A program made the translations under genes and the position numbers. Below the pieces are notes generated by a model that saw only the letters and a list, made by a program, of their open reading frames with translations, had not been told where the DNA came from and searched no databases. DNA of 64,000 nucleotides. Source: Brachionus manjavacas. Taxonomy: Eukaryota > Rotifera > Eurotatoria > Ploima > Brachionidae. Shown here in pieces: positions 38,216-49,687 of the stretch. Positions within the stretch are counted from its first letter, which is position 1, and the number at the start of each line of letters is the position of its first letter. Location of the stretch: assembly GCA_019054805.1 (NCBI GenBank), contig JAHQIY010000007.1:2919501-2983500 (forward strand), written 5' to 3'.

Positions 38216-41200
38216 AATCGCAATCTAGTGAAATGTTTTGTGGCTGAAAAATGAAATAATTTTAATGAAAAATTTCTTTACAAAAATTATTAGCAATGAA
38301 AAAGAATAAAAAACACAATTTAATATTCAAATTTTCCAAAATTGATAAACAATTTAATCAAATCAAAAATATTAATTTTTTTTGACTAACTGAGCTTTTT
38401 TATTTTTTTTTGTTTTTAAAGAATGTGGCTTTAGGTTTTTACATTTTTAAAAAATTTATCTTCTAACAGCTAAAATCCGAAGATTAGTCTTATATGAATA
38501 ATAATTTAGTCTTTACTTATAACCAGTTTTTCTATCCAGGGTTTAATAACAAATCGTAATTTATTATAAATGAAATAACTTTCCAGACTTGTTGCAGAGT
38601 AATTGTTTTGGGAGTATCAAAATTTAGTATCTAAGGCTGTCAACAAATTTAGATCCAAACTGTTAATCTGGAAGATATGTTACCAAAAATACGACCAGGA
38701 ACTGTAAAAAAAATATCCGATAATTATATATAAAATGATTTAAAATATATACGAGTTTAAATTTTTTTACAAAAAAACAGGAATAAAAAAGTTTTGATGA
38801 TTTTTATCAATTTAACTTTCTTTTCTGTTTTAGAAGTTAAAATTTTAGATGTATAATGCTGTTAATTCATTTTTTTGAGCAAATTTTGAAATATTGAGAA
38901 GTTTTTCAATTATAAGATAAATAAGGAAAATAATATAATAAGGATTCATAATTTGAAGTTTATTGTTATTATCATGGTCAGATACGAATGATTTTTAATT
39001 TTTTTTTTTAAAGCCAAAATTAAATATTTTTAAATATTAAGTTAAAATAAAGATTATTTTTAAGAAAGATCTTTTAAGTGCATTTTTTTTTTGGTAATTT
39101 AAATTATCAAATTTAATTTTAACTAAATTTAATTTTTTGCAAAGTATTACACTACTCTAGTTGATTTAAAAATTTAGAAATTATAATTTGTTTATTAGAA
39201 AACGAAGAATTCTTGATTTGGATACCTTTATTTTTCAATTTGTTTTTATTTGTTTTTATTTTTTAATAATCTTAATTCCTTTGGCTTTGATGCTTAATAA
39301 ATTAATAAAATAAAAATTATTATCTATTTTATGATAAATTTCATTATATTGAAATTTTTTTTTTAATTTCAAGGTCATTAACAACAGTAAAATAATTTTC
39401 GACTAATAAAATATAAAATCAAAAGAGGTCTTACGGGAAATTTTAAAGTTACTCATTCACTTAGGATAATTTAGTTAGAAAAGAACTAATTTTAACTAAG
39501 TTTATAGGATTTATTTTAATTCAAATAAAATTTTATAATTAGTTAAAATGTGTAATTACTTTCGAAAGTCTAAAAATAATTTGCCAAATTGGTATCAATT
39601 TAGATTACAAGGTACCTTTGAGTCTCATTTAATTTATTCTTCATATTTAATCTAGGTACTAAAATAAAAAAATCTTTCTATTTAATTTTATCCTTATTGA
39701 TTAAATTAAATTTGTTTAAAAATATAACTTTAATTGCCAACTAAATCCTTTATTTTTTGATTTTTATTCTAAAAATCAAAATAAAAAGTGCTTAAAAGAA
39801 TTTTCGTTAGACTAAACCGAGGATAAAATAATTCATTGATCTTTTTCTTTTTATAAAAAAATTTTAAACATTTGTTTTTTTTGAACGTTGATTTATACTT
39901 TGTTTGTTGTGCTAAAATACTTGTGACAATTTAAGGTTGAATTATAAATTTGAGTTTTAAATTATTGCTGTTCGAGAAATAAAGTTTATCTTTATCTAAA
40001 TAACGTGCTTTCCATTTTACTGAATAGAGAGATTTTTTTATTTTAAAAACTTTATTTAAAAACTAAAATCATAAATTTTAGAGAGGAAGAATCGGGGCGC
40101 TTAAGTAGCTTTCTTGAGTTTTGATTTTCTTTTTAAAAATAAGAAATTCAAAGTATCTTTATGTATCTAAGTAAGTAACTTTGATTCAGAGTATTTATTC
40201 TCGGTTTGGTAATTCAAATGATTTTTCATCGATTGACGAAATATGACTGCGTCAATTTTAAACAATTTTTGTTGAATGTTGATTTTTATTTTAATTCAAT
40301 ATTTTGATAAAAGATATCAACAATTTAAAATTTTCTTCAAGAAATTGAATAATAAATGATTTTTAAAAAGTGTGATTTGAATATTTATTTTCCCAAAAGA
40401 AACCACAAGTGAGATCAAACAAAAATAACTAAAATAATTAAATTAAGTTTTTTAACCGTTTCAATAACTTAAATATTAAATGAAATTTTGAAAAAAAGTT
40501 TTCATCAAAAAATGCATTGAGGTTCAGAAAAAGTTAAGAATAAAGTGTTAGTATTATATTTATATGCCCGATTTCTCTACAAACATAATGAATATAAATC
40601 TAGAACAACTATGCATACAAAAACCTTCATCATCAATCGTGAATCAAGCATCTAAAAAAGTTTGTAAAGCACTTCCATTGATAGCCGATCAAGATTCACA
40701 ATTTGCTTTTACTACATGATTGAAAAATTTATTGTCAAAAAGCGCTTGCACTTAAGGATGAAATGACTTCCCAGTTGAAGAAAACGCTATTGAATTAAAA
40801 AATCTTAGTTTTCCGTTTTATTAATGTAATATCAAAACAGCAGATATGATTTTAATTATAAATGCTTTTGAATTAATTTTCAAAGATTTAAATTGAATTT
40901 TTTCTTGCGGTTTTGATAAAAAGTCAAAATATTTTGGAAAAGATCACATCTTATTCAGCTTTGATTTAATGCTTCAGTAATTTTTTATTAAAAATGAATC
41001 TTAATTAGTTTAATCAATGTCTTTCGGATTAAAATTTAACTAATTATAAAAACATGTAGAATATTGCTTATTAAGTAAGAATAATTAAAAAAATAATTAA
41101 TTTTTAAACATATATTAAAATAGTGGATAAATTTCGATTTTTGTTTGAAATTCTGATTTCTACTTTATAGAAGTGACTTAGATAAATTATTCTTAATTAA

Positions 41201-42568
41201 TATTACTGTTACAAAATTGTTTTAATGTGAAGCAGCTAAAATGAGATTAACTTCTATAGTTTAATTTTGAGCTCAAATAGGAAAATATTTAAAAGAGAAG
41301 ATGTTTCGATTTAAAAGTATTATGAACAAATATTATTTTCGACAATTAGCAGGAAGTAGGGTTTCGTGGCATTAAGATTTAATCGAAAAGCCTGAGGCAT
41401 TTTCTTCATAATCTCAAGACATGAAACGCACTTTTTCATTCTAATAGTTTTCCATTTTTCCAATTGAAAATACCAAAAATATTTCCATAGTTTGCAAATT
41501 TTAATAGTCATGCAAATGATTTTTTATGATCATCTTATGCTTTTTTATTTTGTACCCATGTCACATTCATGCGAGATGAACTTGAAGTTTTGCATATAAA
41601 TTTCTTCATTATTTAAATTTTAAACAAAAAATATGGTTTTGTGTCTTGAAAAGTATAATGTTGGACTGGGTATTTAAAAATTGGTTGGGAAAATTTTCAA
41701 TGTCTTACATTTTATTCCTCAAAACTTTATCGATTATCAAATATTATCATAATGTTCATAATCATTTTAAATACCCGACTATTTCAGAAATTCATTATCC
41801 TGTTTAATCACTTAACACCCGATTTGATAATAATATTATTTGGCTGAGTGGTTGGAATTTTATTATCTTAAAATAGGTATAGCTCATTAGATATTTTTTG
41901 TTGGCCAAAATAATCTAATATTGACACAAGAATGAGCTTATTTGCGTTATTAATTAGCTTATCAGTCTAGTACTGTTTAAATTGTATTAATAGAGCTAGA
42001 AAACATTTTTGAAATTTTTAACTGAAAAAAAACAAAATTTAATTATTTTGTATCATACTTCAAGACACAAAAATGAATTTTTAATTTAGTATCTTTTTAA
42101 TTTTGATGGCAATAAGAATTTAATTGAATTTTTTTAATCTCAAACTTTTGAATCATTTTTTTGTCATTTCATATTTCAGATCAAGTCCTCTGGGTATGGA
42201 AAAAACTAAATTAATGAAACCAAAGAATTATTTAAGATATATTTAATCAATTAAATAATTAGTTTGGTCTGGAGCATATAAATGTTGATTTTTTTAATCA
42301 ATTTGTTAAAAATGTATAATTATTTTAATAACAGAAACAATTTTGATAATTAATTTAATAATGTTTCTCATCAAGTCAAATTTCAGAATAACTTGCTCAT
42401 TTTAATTCGTTGATGATTCCTTTTTTCAAAACATAAGAAAACAATTCCTCGATTTTAGCAAGTCTGAGAAGTTAAATTCAAACTAAATTTTTAAATTTTA
42501 AATTTTCATAATGTTAATCAAATTAAATCTTTGTCCCAACTTTAAATTCAGATTATATATTTTAGAAT
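38216..42568. other. Gene-free AT-rich region upstream of the GPCR
   Basis: No recognised gene or repeat. The only coding-like stretch is a 51-codon ATG frame at 40564-40719, listed separately. A TTTTAG at 42561-42566, just before the GPCR ATG, could be a splice acceptor for a 5'-UTR exon. Confidence 0.5.
40564..40719 (+). CDS. Possible small ORF of 51 codons, unrecognised
   Basis: Starts ATG CCC GAT TTC and ends TGA. The product begins MPDFSTNIMNINLEQLCIQK and is less AT-biased than its surroundings, with Pro, Ser, Val and Ala codons rarely seen in background here. No family recognised. It could be one exon of an unannotated gene, a transposon scrap, or chance. Confidence 0.15.
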   Translation: MPDFSTNIMNINLEQLCIQKPSSSIVNQASKKVCKALPLIADQDSQFAFTT

Positions 42569-43834
42569 ATGAAGTCCGCTAAATTGGACATGTTTCCTTT
42601 GCTGTTTAGCTCGAACCGCAGCAATTCACTTTTCGAAGACGAAGAAGAAAGAAATGCAACTAACCAACTGAGTACAATACTTCTTTCAATAATCATCACT
42701 GTGGGCGTTGTTGGAAATTCATTTAACATAATAGTTTTTGGTAAATACAAAATGCGTCAAGGCTCAACATTTCGCTTTTTGCTTTACTTGTCCATAGCAG
42801 ATTTATTAGTTCTTCTAGTTTGTTCATCTGAGGCTCTGGCTCGATTCGGACTTCAAATCGAGATCCGCTCATATTCTCTTTTCATTTGTAAATTGCATAC
42901 ATTTTTGACATATTTTTTAACACAAATCAGCAGCATTATTCTGATGGTTATATCAATCGATCGAGCACTAGTGATTACAAACAAAAATCTAGTTCCATTT
43001 TGTTTCAAAACAAGCAAAAATCAGAAAAAAGCCTCTTCACTTATATCATTCGATAGATCAAATATTTACTCTCATAAATTTCAATTCAATTGCTTGATAA
43101 GTGAAAATTTACATCGAGTTGATCTGGTCATTCTATTCATAATGTTGTTTTTGGCCATTTTAAATGTTCACTATTTTTTTTTCATCGATTTGAGCCTTAA
43201 GTCAGACATAATGGAAGATTTTGAACCGAAAATTGTTCGAATTCCGGCTAACAACTCAATGGAAAATTCATCTAAGAAGATAATTTTACTTCCATTTAGA
43301 GACGAGTCTATGTACATTTGTTTCCCTTTACCACATACACTTTACAACTATTTCCTTAATTACATCTGGCTATGGATCGACATATGCGTTTATTCTTTAA
43401 TACCTTTTGTTGTAATGGGCGTCTGCTCTAGCATTATTTTAATAAGAATTCACAAGAAAAGCAAAAATTATTTCAATCAGTTAATAAACAAAAATAGTGA
43501 GTGCCAAAAAAGCAATTTCTACAAGCGATTGCGGCGCAATCGCCAACTTTTATATATGCTCTTATTGACCAATTTTTACTTTTTGCTCAGTCAATTGCCC
43601 TATTGTATACTATTTGTATTGTATAAAGGAAAAACAAGCGATAACAGTTTTGGTCAACCTTTGGTTCACTTTTTGCTCTATTCAAATAATGCAATAAATT
43701 TTTTGCTCTACGGTCTATCGTCTCAAAGATACCGGGAAGAACTTTTTAGCATGTGTTTCAAAAATTCCAGAAAACGAAATTCTACGGAGAACAAATATTT
43801 CTCTGTGGCTTTACAAACAAATATGAATGAATGA
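42569..43834 (+). CDS. Rhodopsin-family (class A) G-protein-coupled receptor, probable neuropeptide receptor
   Basis: An uninterrupted 421-residue frame. Two N-glycosylation sites in the head (NRS, NAT). TM1 has the GN motif (VGVVGNSFNIIVF). TM2 has LSIADLLVLLV with the conserved Asp. TM3 starts after Cys (FICKLHTF) and ends SIDRALVI, where DRY has become DRA. The second extracellular loop carries the partner Cys (YICFPLP). TM5 is SLIPFVVMGVCSSIILI, TM6 is NFYFLLSQLPYCILFVL, and TM7 is LLYSNNAINFLLYGL, with NPxxY changed to NFLLY. Basic intracellular loops and tail. NFLLY in TM7 is common among protostome FMRFamide/orphan peptide receptors, so a peptide ligand is likely, but the subtype cannot be named. 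AATAAA lies 46 nt past the stop. Confidence 0.9.
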   Translation: MKSAKLDMFPLLFSSNRSNSLFEDEEERNATNQLSTILLSIIITVGVVGNSFNIIVFGKYKMRQGSTFRFLLYLSIADLLVLLVCSSEALARFGLQIEIRSYSLFICKLHTFLTYFLTQISSIILMVISIDRALVITNKNLVPFCFKTSKNQKKASSLISFDRSNIYSHKFQFNCLISENLHRVDLVILFIMLFLAILNVHYFFFIDLSLKSDIMEDFEPKIVRIPANNSMENSSKKIILLPFRDESMYICFPLPHTLYNYFLNYIWLWIDICVYSLIPFVVMGVCSSIILIRIHKKSKNYFNQLINKNSECQKSNFYKRLRRNRQLLYMLLLTNFYFLLSQLPYCILFVLYKGKTSDNSFGQPLVHFLLYSNNAINFLLYGLSSQRYREELFSMCFKNSRKRNSTENKYFSVALQTNMNE

Positions 43835-43879
43835 ATCAATGAATTTAGTTAATCTTAAACCGGTTTTTTTTTAATTTTA

Positions 43880-43885
43880 AATAAA
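43880..43885 (+). promoter_or_regulatory. Candidate poly(A) signal of the GPCR
   Basis: AATAAA 46 nt after the TGA, at a plausible distance. The hexamer is frequent by chance in this composition. Confidence 0.4.
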
Positions 43886-44860
43886 GTTCTACAATTTTTT
43901 AGCTTTATTTTTTAAATAAATATTCAGATGATAATTTCAATTTTAATTAGCAAAACAAGAAAAACAAGCTCAGTCTATTTACAAATTTTTTTAAATTAAT
44001 ATTTTTCTTTGTTTTTCTTTGTATTTTTTAAATAGAAATGGAAGTTTTTTCTGACAACAAAAAGGCTATTTGGAAATTCAAATTTTCAAGTTTCTCTAAT
44101 TTGAAAAAATGTTATATTTTTTATATTTCAAAGAGAAAAATTTAATTTTTGATGTCTGTCCTATCAACAAAATAATTTTAACTGGTAAATTTTAAAATGG
44201 ACTTTTTTATTTCTTTTCATGCTCATTTCAAAAGACCGTTTTAAACCAAAAATCTTACATATGATCTATTACTTAAAACGATCTTGTTTTAGCTTAAAGC
44301 TCTAATTTCGATCCATTTTTCTTAAAAAATTTCCTTATTCTGGATCAAATTTCCGGCTTTTAGTGTCAATCACTTGTTTTTTTTTCATTTTTTTTAAAAT
44401 TAAAATGAATTTGATGAAATATTTAAATCAAATTGAATGAATTAATGAAAAGAGTTCTTATTCATAAAAAAATCAATCATCATTAATTAGAAATGACAAT
44501 GATAGCATTTGAAAAGAAAAATGTGGGTGTATTTTTTATAATTAATTTTTAAAACAACATTATATAGAATACTATTTTTTCAATAGACAAAATATTTAGA
44601 CTAAAAACAGAAAAATAAAATAACAAAATTATTCTAAATATTTTTTTCAAATGTTTAACAAAAACTTTTTAAGATTTGAATTTTTTCAAAGAAAATATTT
44701 CTATACAAGCGCAAAAGAGTAAAGTTATGAGTTAATTTAGTAAAAAATTAAGCAAAGGCACGTTTTCTTTTAATTTTTCAAGATAGCTTTTAACTAACCA
44801 GATACTATAGTAAAGTATATGGAAATTTTTGAAAAATTGAGCTAAAATAATCTACATGAT
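43886..44860. other. AT-rich intergenic spacer
   Basis: No ORF, RNA or recognised repeat seen. Confidence 0.5.
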
Positions 44861-45021
44861 AGGTGTCGCAGCAAGAACTACTACTACTTGTGCTTGGCTA
44901 GCTGTCCTTTTAAATTAACAAAATAAATACTAAATAATATTTTTTTTTTAATTTGCATACTATTAAAAATAGCTTAACATTATTCTAAGCTTGTCTGGTC
45001 CTAAAGTAATGTATGGTTTAA

Positions 45022-45466
45022 AAGTGTTGTGTCAATTGTTGCAGAAAATCAAAAAAGCTATTTTCGTAATGCTTATTAATAATGTTTTCTAATATGATTT
45101 CATTTTCGTTTTCTCCTTTGCAATCTTTTTTTCTTGTTTTGGCGTTTAAGTCACCCCGAGAACATAATTTTTACAATTCCTATTTATCTTTTCGAATATA
45201 TTAAATTTGAAGTATGTGAGGGGGACTTTATTAACTGAAATATATAATTGATTATTCCGGGATTTATTTTAAAACAAGAAGAAAATTCATCATACGAAAA
45301 ATCTTGAAAAAACGCTAATTCTTCCTTTACTAAATTTTTGTGTCAAGTGTCCTTTCTGATGCACTTTTCGCATAGTTTATCCGTGACAGGGCATTTTGCA
45401 ATGTTGTTTCCATCTTCATTACGAAAATAGCTTTTTTGATTCTGTGCAACAATTGACACAACACTT
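45022..45466. mobile_element. 445-bp element with 50-bp terminal inverted repeats (MITE-like)
   Basis: The left arm 45022-45071 starts AAGTGTTGTGTCAATTGTTG and ends CTATTTTCGTAATG. The right arm 45417-45466 is its near-perfect reverse complement, with a few mismatches around the 23rd base. The 345-bp interior has no ORF. The arms are far too similar to be chance. The right arm sits directly against LINE sequence, so it probably inserted into that LINE. No clear target duplication was found (TTAA beside the left end, TTGA at the right). Confidence 0.8.
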
Positions 45467-45915
45467 GAATCTGTACATTTGTGTTAGATCACCGCGTCTC
45501 TTCCTTGTTTACAATTTTGTAGTTTCAATTTGAAGATTAAATCACCAAATCCATCAATCCTTCGAGATGCACTTCTCTGTTCTTTCACAAGTTTATCCAT
45601 ATCTTTTTTCATGTATGGATTTCATACCTAAACAGCATATTCAAGATAGGGCCTTACAACACTTGTTTGCAATTTTTTTATAATACTGGTATCACGCTTA
45701 TTGAAACCATTTAAAATTTGTCCTAGTATTCTGTCTGCTCTTGCCGGTGACGCACTTATTTGTTATACCATTTCAAATCGATTTTTATTATAACTCTCAG
45801 ATCTTTCTGTTCTAGGGTCTGAGTCAACTTGTGAACCTTTTGATATAGAATAATCCGTTTTTGTTTTTTTTTTTTCCAATATGCATGACTTCACATTTAT
45901 TTATCCTTTCTTGTG
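45467..45915 (-). mobile_element. LINE relic: post-catalytic RT region to RGD motif
   Basis: The minus strand reads KCEVMHIGK (about 45898-45872), VHKLTQTLEQKDLRVIIKID, ARADRILGQILNGFNKRDT, LQTSVVRPYLEYAV, NPYMKKDMDKLVKEQRSA and, after a frameshift, RKRRGDLTQMYRF at about 45510-45470. This matches the standard KCxVMHIG, EKDLGVxxxxDLKW, ARANRILG, LVRPxLEYAVxxWNPY and RRxRGDLxQMY order of CR1-like LINEs. It has stops in place of the QVW tryptophan and several frameshifts. It is cut off by the inverted-repeat element at 45466. A tail-like stretch on the same strand near 44910-44860 may be its 3' continuation. Confidence 0.85.
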
Positions 45916-46664
45916 ATTATTTGGTCTTCAGAGGTTGCAATTTGGCGTGTTTGTGCCGCAGTTGCTATTACCAAATAGTGTTTCTTTTGAGAATATAGCC
46001 CCAGTTTGGTTAGCGAAGAGATTAGAAACAGTTTGAGGGTAATCAAATGTTGTTGAATCAGAAATCTTCATTATCTGAATTTGATATAACGTTACAAATA
46101 TTTAAATTAAAATTTCTCTTAAATTTTTAAAAATTAACTTGCGAAACTTTTTCAATTATTTTGACACGTCTCGCGGTCATTATTTATTTCTTTAATAAGT
46201 ATTTCTTTTTCGGTTTAATTAGAATTCTAAGCTCTGCATTTTTTTGTAAAATACACAACATCAAAAATATTTGACTAATAAATGCAATAAATTGCAGAGC
46301 TTGTTTTTGATTGTAAAAATTTATACAATTTTATACAATTTTACTGTTTACAGACCATTTTTTGCACTATTAGTTAAAAAAATTACGTTTTAAAGTTTTT
46401 TGCTAAATCTCACATTACAACTTTCTTTCACGATTTTTAGAAATAATTAGCATTATTAACGACTAAATAAAAAAGTTATGAGTTAAAAATTTAGATTATC
46501 AAGCATCTAAAAATTCATTAAAAAAGAGATTTCGGTCATTTTAGGAATTCTACGTCAAATTTACAGGTCTAAAAGCGCATGATTAGATAGTGTCAGCCTT
46601 TTTTTCTAAAGAATACAACAGAAAATTTTTCTGTGCCAGTATTTTGATAAAAAAGAATCATTGA

Positions 46665-46800
46665 TGACAGGTTAAGTACCAGATCTCTGGAAAGGCGAAT
46701 ATTATTCCGATTTTTAAAAAGGGTTATAGATGTTATATGAAAAACTAAATACCAGTTTCACTTACATCGATTGTTCACAGTAAAATTACTTAATTGAATC
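46665..46800 (+). mobile_element. Short LINE RT fragment (plus strand)
   Basis: VPDLW and a frameshifted ANIIPIFKKGYRCYMKN, then a TAA, then IPVSLTSIVHSK. This matches the xxPxxWKxANIxPIFKKGxRxxxxNYRPVSLTSI block at the start of LINE RTs. It is in the opposite orientation to the other LINE relics here. Confidence 0.7.
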
Positions 46801-48183
46801 AAATCCTTTTTTCTTCATTAAAAAAATAAAAATATTTATTATTAATTCCTTTAATTTTATTTTATTTTTTATCGTTTTTAACTTTGTTTTATAAGGTAAA
46901 ATATTTCTGAAGAAGCTTTAGATCCGTACAGATGAACAAATAAATAAATTAATACTTAGAAAAAAATAAGCCTTAACACATATAATAAACTATAGTTAAT
47001 TTTTTCTTTAAGTCATAGTGTTAGATGAGGTCAGAACAAACCGGTCCAATTTGTTGATGGTATTTTGTGGTCATTTGGCCGGATTCATTCTCGGTCTCTA
47101 TTCTAGGCCGCGAAAAAAATTAGGACAGGGCAAAGCGGACGCCAATTTAATTGAAAATAATTAAAAAATCTTTTAAAATAGCGTAGAAGGATCTTCAAAT
47201 AAAGTTTTTTAACATTTTTTAGCTATATAATAGTTTTACTTATTTTTCATGATATATGAACTAATTTTATAATTAGAAATCTATTTGTCATGATGGAATC
47301 ACATCTAAAATGAACGGCTTTCAGTGAAAGTTAAAGCTTTTTATTATTTTTAAATGATATTGTAGGCAATAATGTTCAAGATATTGATTCTGGTGAAGAG
47401 TAATCACTTGATAAAATAGCTATCCTTTTTTGGGTGATGATTTTTAAATTAATGTTTATTATTTTATTTTACCGATTAATTTATCAAATCTAACTAAATA
47501 ATTTTTTTTAATTTATTTTCACCTTTCAATTTATTTTTTCCGGCAATTTTCCGAAATATTTTTATTTAATTGATTTAAATTAATAAAGCACTAAATTTTT
47601 TATATACGATTCTTAAAAAAATATTTCTGTATATTTTCAATGCATAGAAAAAAAATCAAATTTTTAATGTATGATGTTGAAAATGTAATATTAAATTTTT
47701 CAATAAATAAAATAAAAAATGTTTCACATAGCTATAATATAATAATTGTTCAATTTTCTTAAAATTTTTAACAGGCTAAATAATGGTTGCTATTTTCGTT
47801 TTTTTTTTAATATTAATATTCGTAGTCATATGAATCGCTTTAATTGAAGTAGTTGACTTCTTTTATTAGGTTCTTTGGTTTAATTTTTTTATTACGGCTG
47901 AGTAGATTTGAATGGATTTTTGATAGCAAACTCTATCAATCATACTCCGAAATATTGTACTAAATAAGTTAAACAAGAAGATATTATTAATAGATAAACT
48001 CGGTTTGAAAAAATAATTTTATTCCAGATATTTAAGTAAAAAAATCTGTTTAAAAAAGCGTTTTCAATCAAATAAAGGTTGAGATTTTTTAATTTTTTTA
48101 TTACTAGCAAAAAAATAAAATTATAAATGTACATTCCGTTATTTATTAAGAAAAATCGATCTATCATTATTCAAAATAAATTG
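46801..48183. other. AT-rich intergenic spacer downstream of WDR86 copy A
   Basis: No gene recognised. A GC-richer patch at about 47025-47150 (AACCGGTCCAATTTG, TTTGGCCGGATTCATTC) has no readable ORF and may be an old repeat. Confidence 0.45.
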
Positions 48184-49687
48184 TTAAACTAATTCTTTTA
48201 CATCTATTCTCCTGATTGGCACAGCTAATCTAGAATCTCGGTCATCAAAACCCGAATCAGCATCAGACTTCTCAAAAGTATTCCTCGATTGATTGTTGGA
48301 TCGACTACTAACAGCTCGCTCATTTTCAATTGTTATTTTTGATCCTTTAAAGCTTGATTTTGAACGATTACCAGCTTCGAGATTGGATCTTTCGGCTGAA
48401 AGTTCTGTGGCATCCCAAATTTTTAAAGTTCCGTCAAAAGATCCAGTAAATAAACGGTTGCTAACAACCTAAAAAAATAACTAAAAAGCGCTAAATAAAA
48501 AAGAAAAATTACTCTTAAACAATTGATTGAGCCTGAATGACCCTTAAAAGATCGCTTTAAAGTACCAGACTTAGCGTCAAAACATCTACTAATCCCATCG
48601 CCACATCCCGTTAAGACTGTAAATAAAAAATTAAAAAAATTACAAAACAAAAAAATTAATTACTAAGCCCGTTATTTTCGATCAAACATGAAACACTATG
48701 ACCGTGATCTTTGAATACTCTGGTACAATCACCAAAATCCATAATCCAGCATCTAGCTGTATGATCAGAACTTGTCGAATATAGCAATTTTTTATTAGCC
48801 TTTTAAAAAAAAATTAATATTAAAAATAAAAGCCATTTTTATAAATATTATTTTAATACAATTAAAGTCAACACAGTAGCTTGGTGACCAGTGAAAACTT
48901 TTAAAAGCTGGCCATTCATGATATCCCAAGATTTGATTGTATGATCACCTGATCCGGTAAATAAAATTTTTCCGTGCAAATCAGTTGCAAGACAAGTAAT
49001 TGCCATGGAATGTCCACGGAACGTGTGAACACATTTTTCACGTTCCAAAGACCAAGATTTAGCAGTTGAATCTAATGAACCAGTAATGATTAAATCGTTA
49101 TGATTAACTTCTTCATCATCATTTGATATTTTAGGTACTTTTAAATTGTTTTTATCTGATTTAGATTTTAGTGAATAATTTTTTTTGAAGTTAATAGTTT
49201 GAGTATTATTGTCCGAGGGAATGAACAAAATGGATGTGATGTTGTTTTTGTGGCCTGTAAATTTTCGAATGCATTCGCCAGTATCAAAATCCCAGCATCT
49301 TGCGGTCTTGTCATACGAAACACTAAACAAAAAGTCACCTGTGCATATCAGCTTGTTCACTGTGCTCTCATGGCCTAAAAATGTGAGCACACATTCGCAG
49401 GATGTCATGTCCCATTTTTTAATTGTTTTGTCCGCACTTGAACTAAGCACAAAATTTTCCTCGATCATCACTGAAGTTATGTAGTCTTCGTGTCCTTCGA
49501 GAAGACCAATGCACTCGCATTGTTCAGTTTTGGTTGTCCACAGCCTAACGTTTGCGTCATCACTGCCGGTAACCAAAACACTTCCGTCTTCACTCAAATC
49601 CATGCAGTTTATGCTCCCCTCATGTTCATCACACGTTTGAAGCAAATAACTTTTTTGTTTTTCTTTTTTGGTTACACCGTTACCCAT
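48184..49687 (-). CDS. WDR86: WD40-repeat protein WDR86-like, copy A, four exons
   Basis: Exons 49687-48860, 48799-48664, 48616-48513 and 48468-48184; introns 60, 47 and 44 nt. All phases close, giving 450 residues. The protein is a string of WD40 blades (INCMDLSEDGSVLVTGSDD and VRLWTT; ITSVMIEENFVLSSSADKTI; SWDIMNGQLLKVFTGH; TARCWIMDFGDCTRVF; FTGSFDGTLKIWDA), about eight, folding as a beta-propeller. Blade order and the CFDAKSG blade match WDR86, a poorly studied metazoan WD40 protein. MGNGVTKK at the start fits the N-myristoylation pattern (Gly2, Thr6, Lys7). A charged loop interrupts the blades near residues 160-200, and a Ser-rich tail of about 75 residues is unique to this copy. The first 476 bp are identical to copy B. 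Confidence 0.85.
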
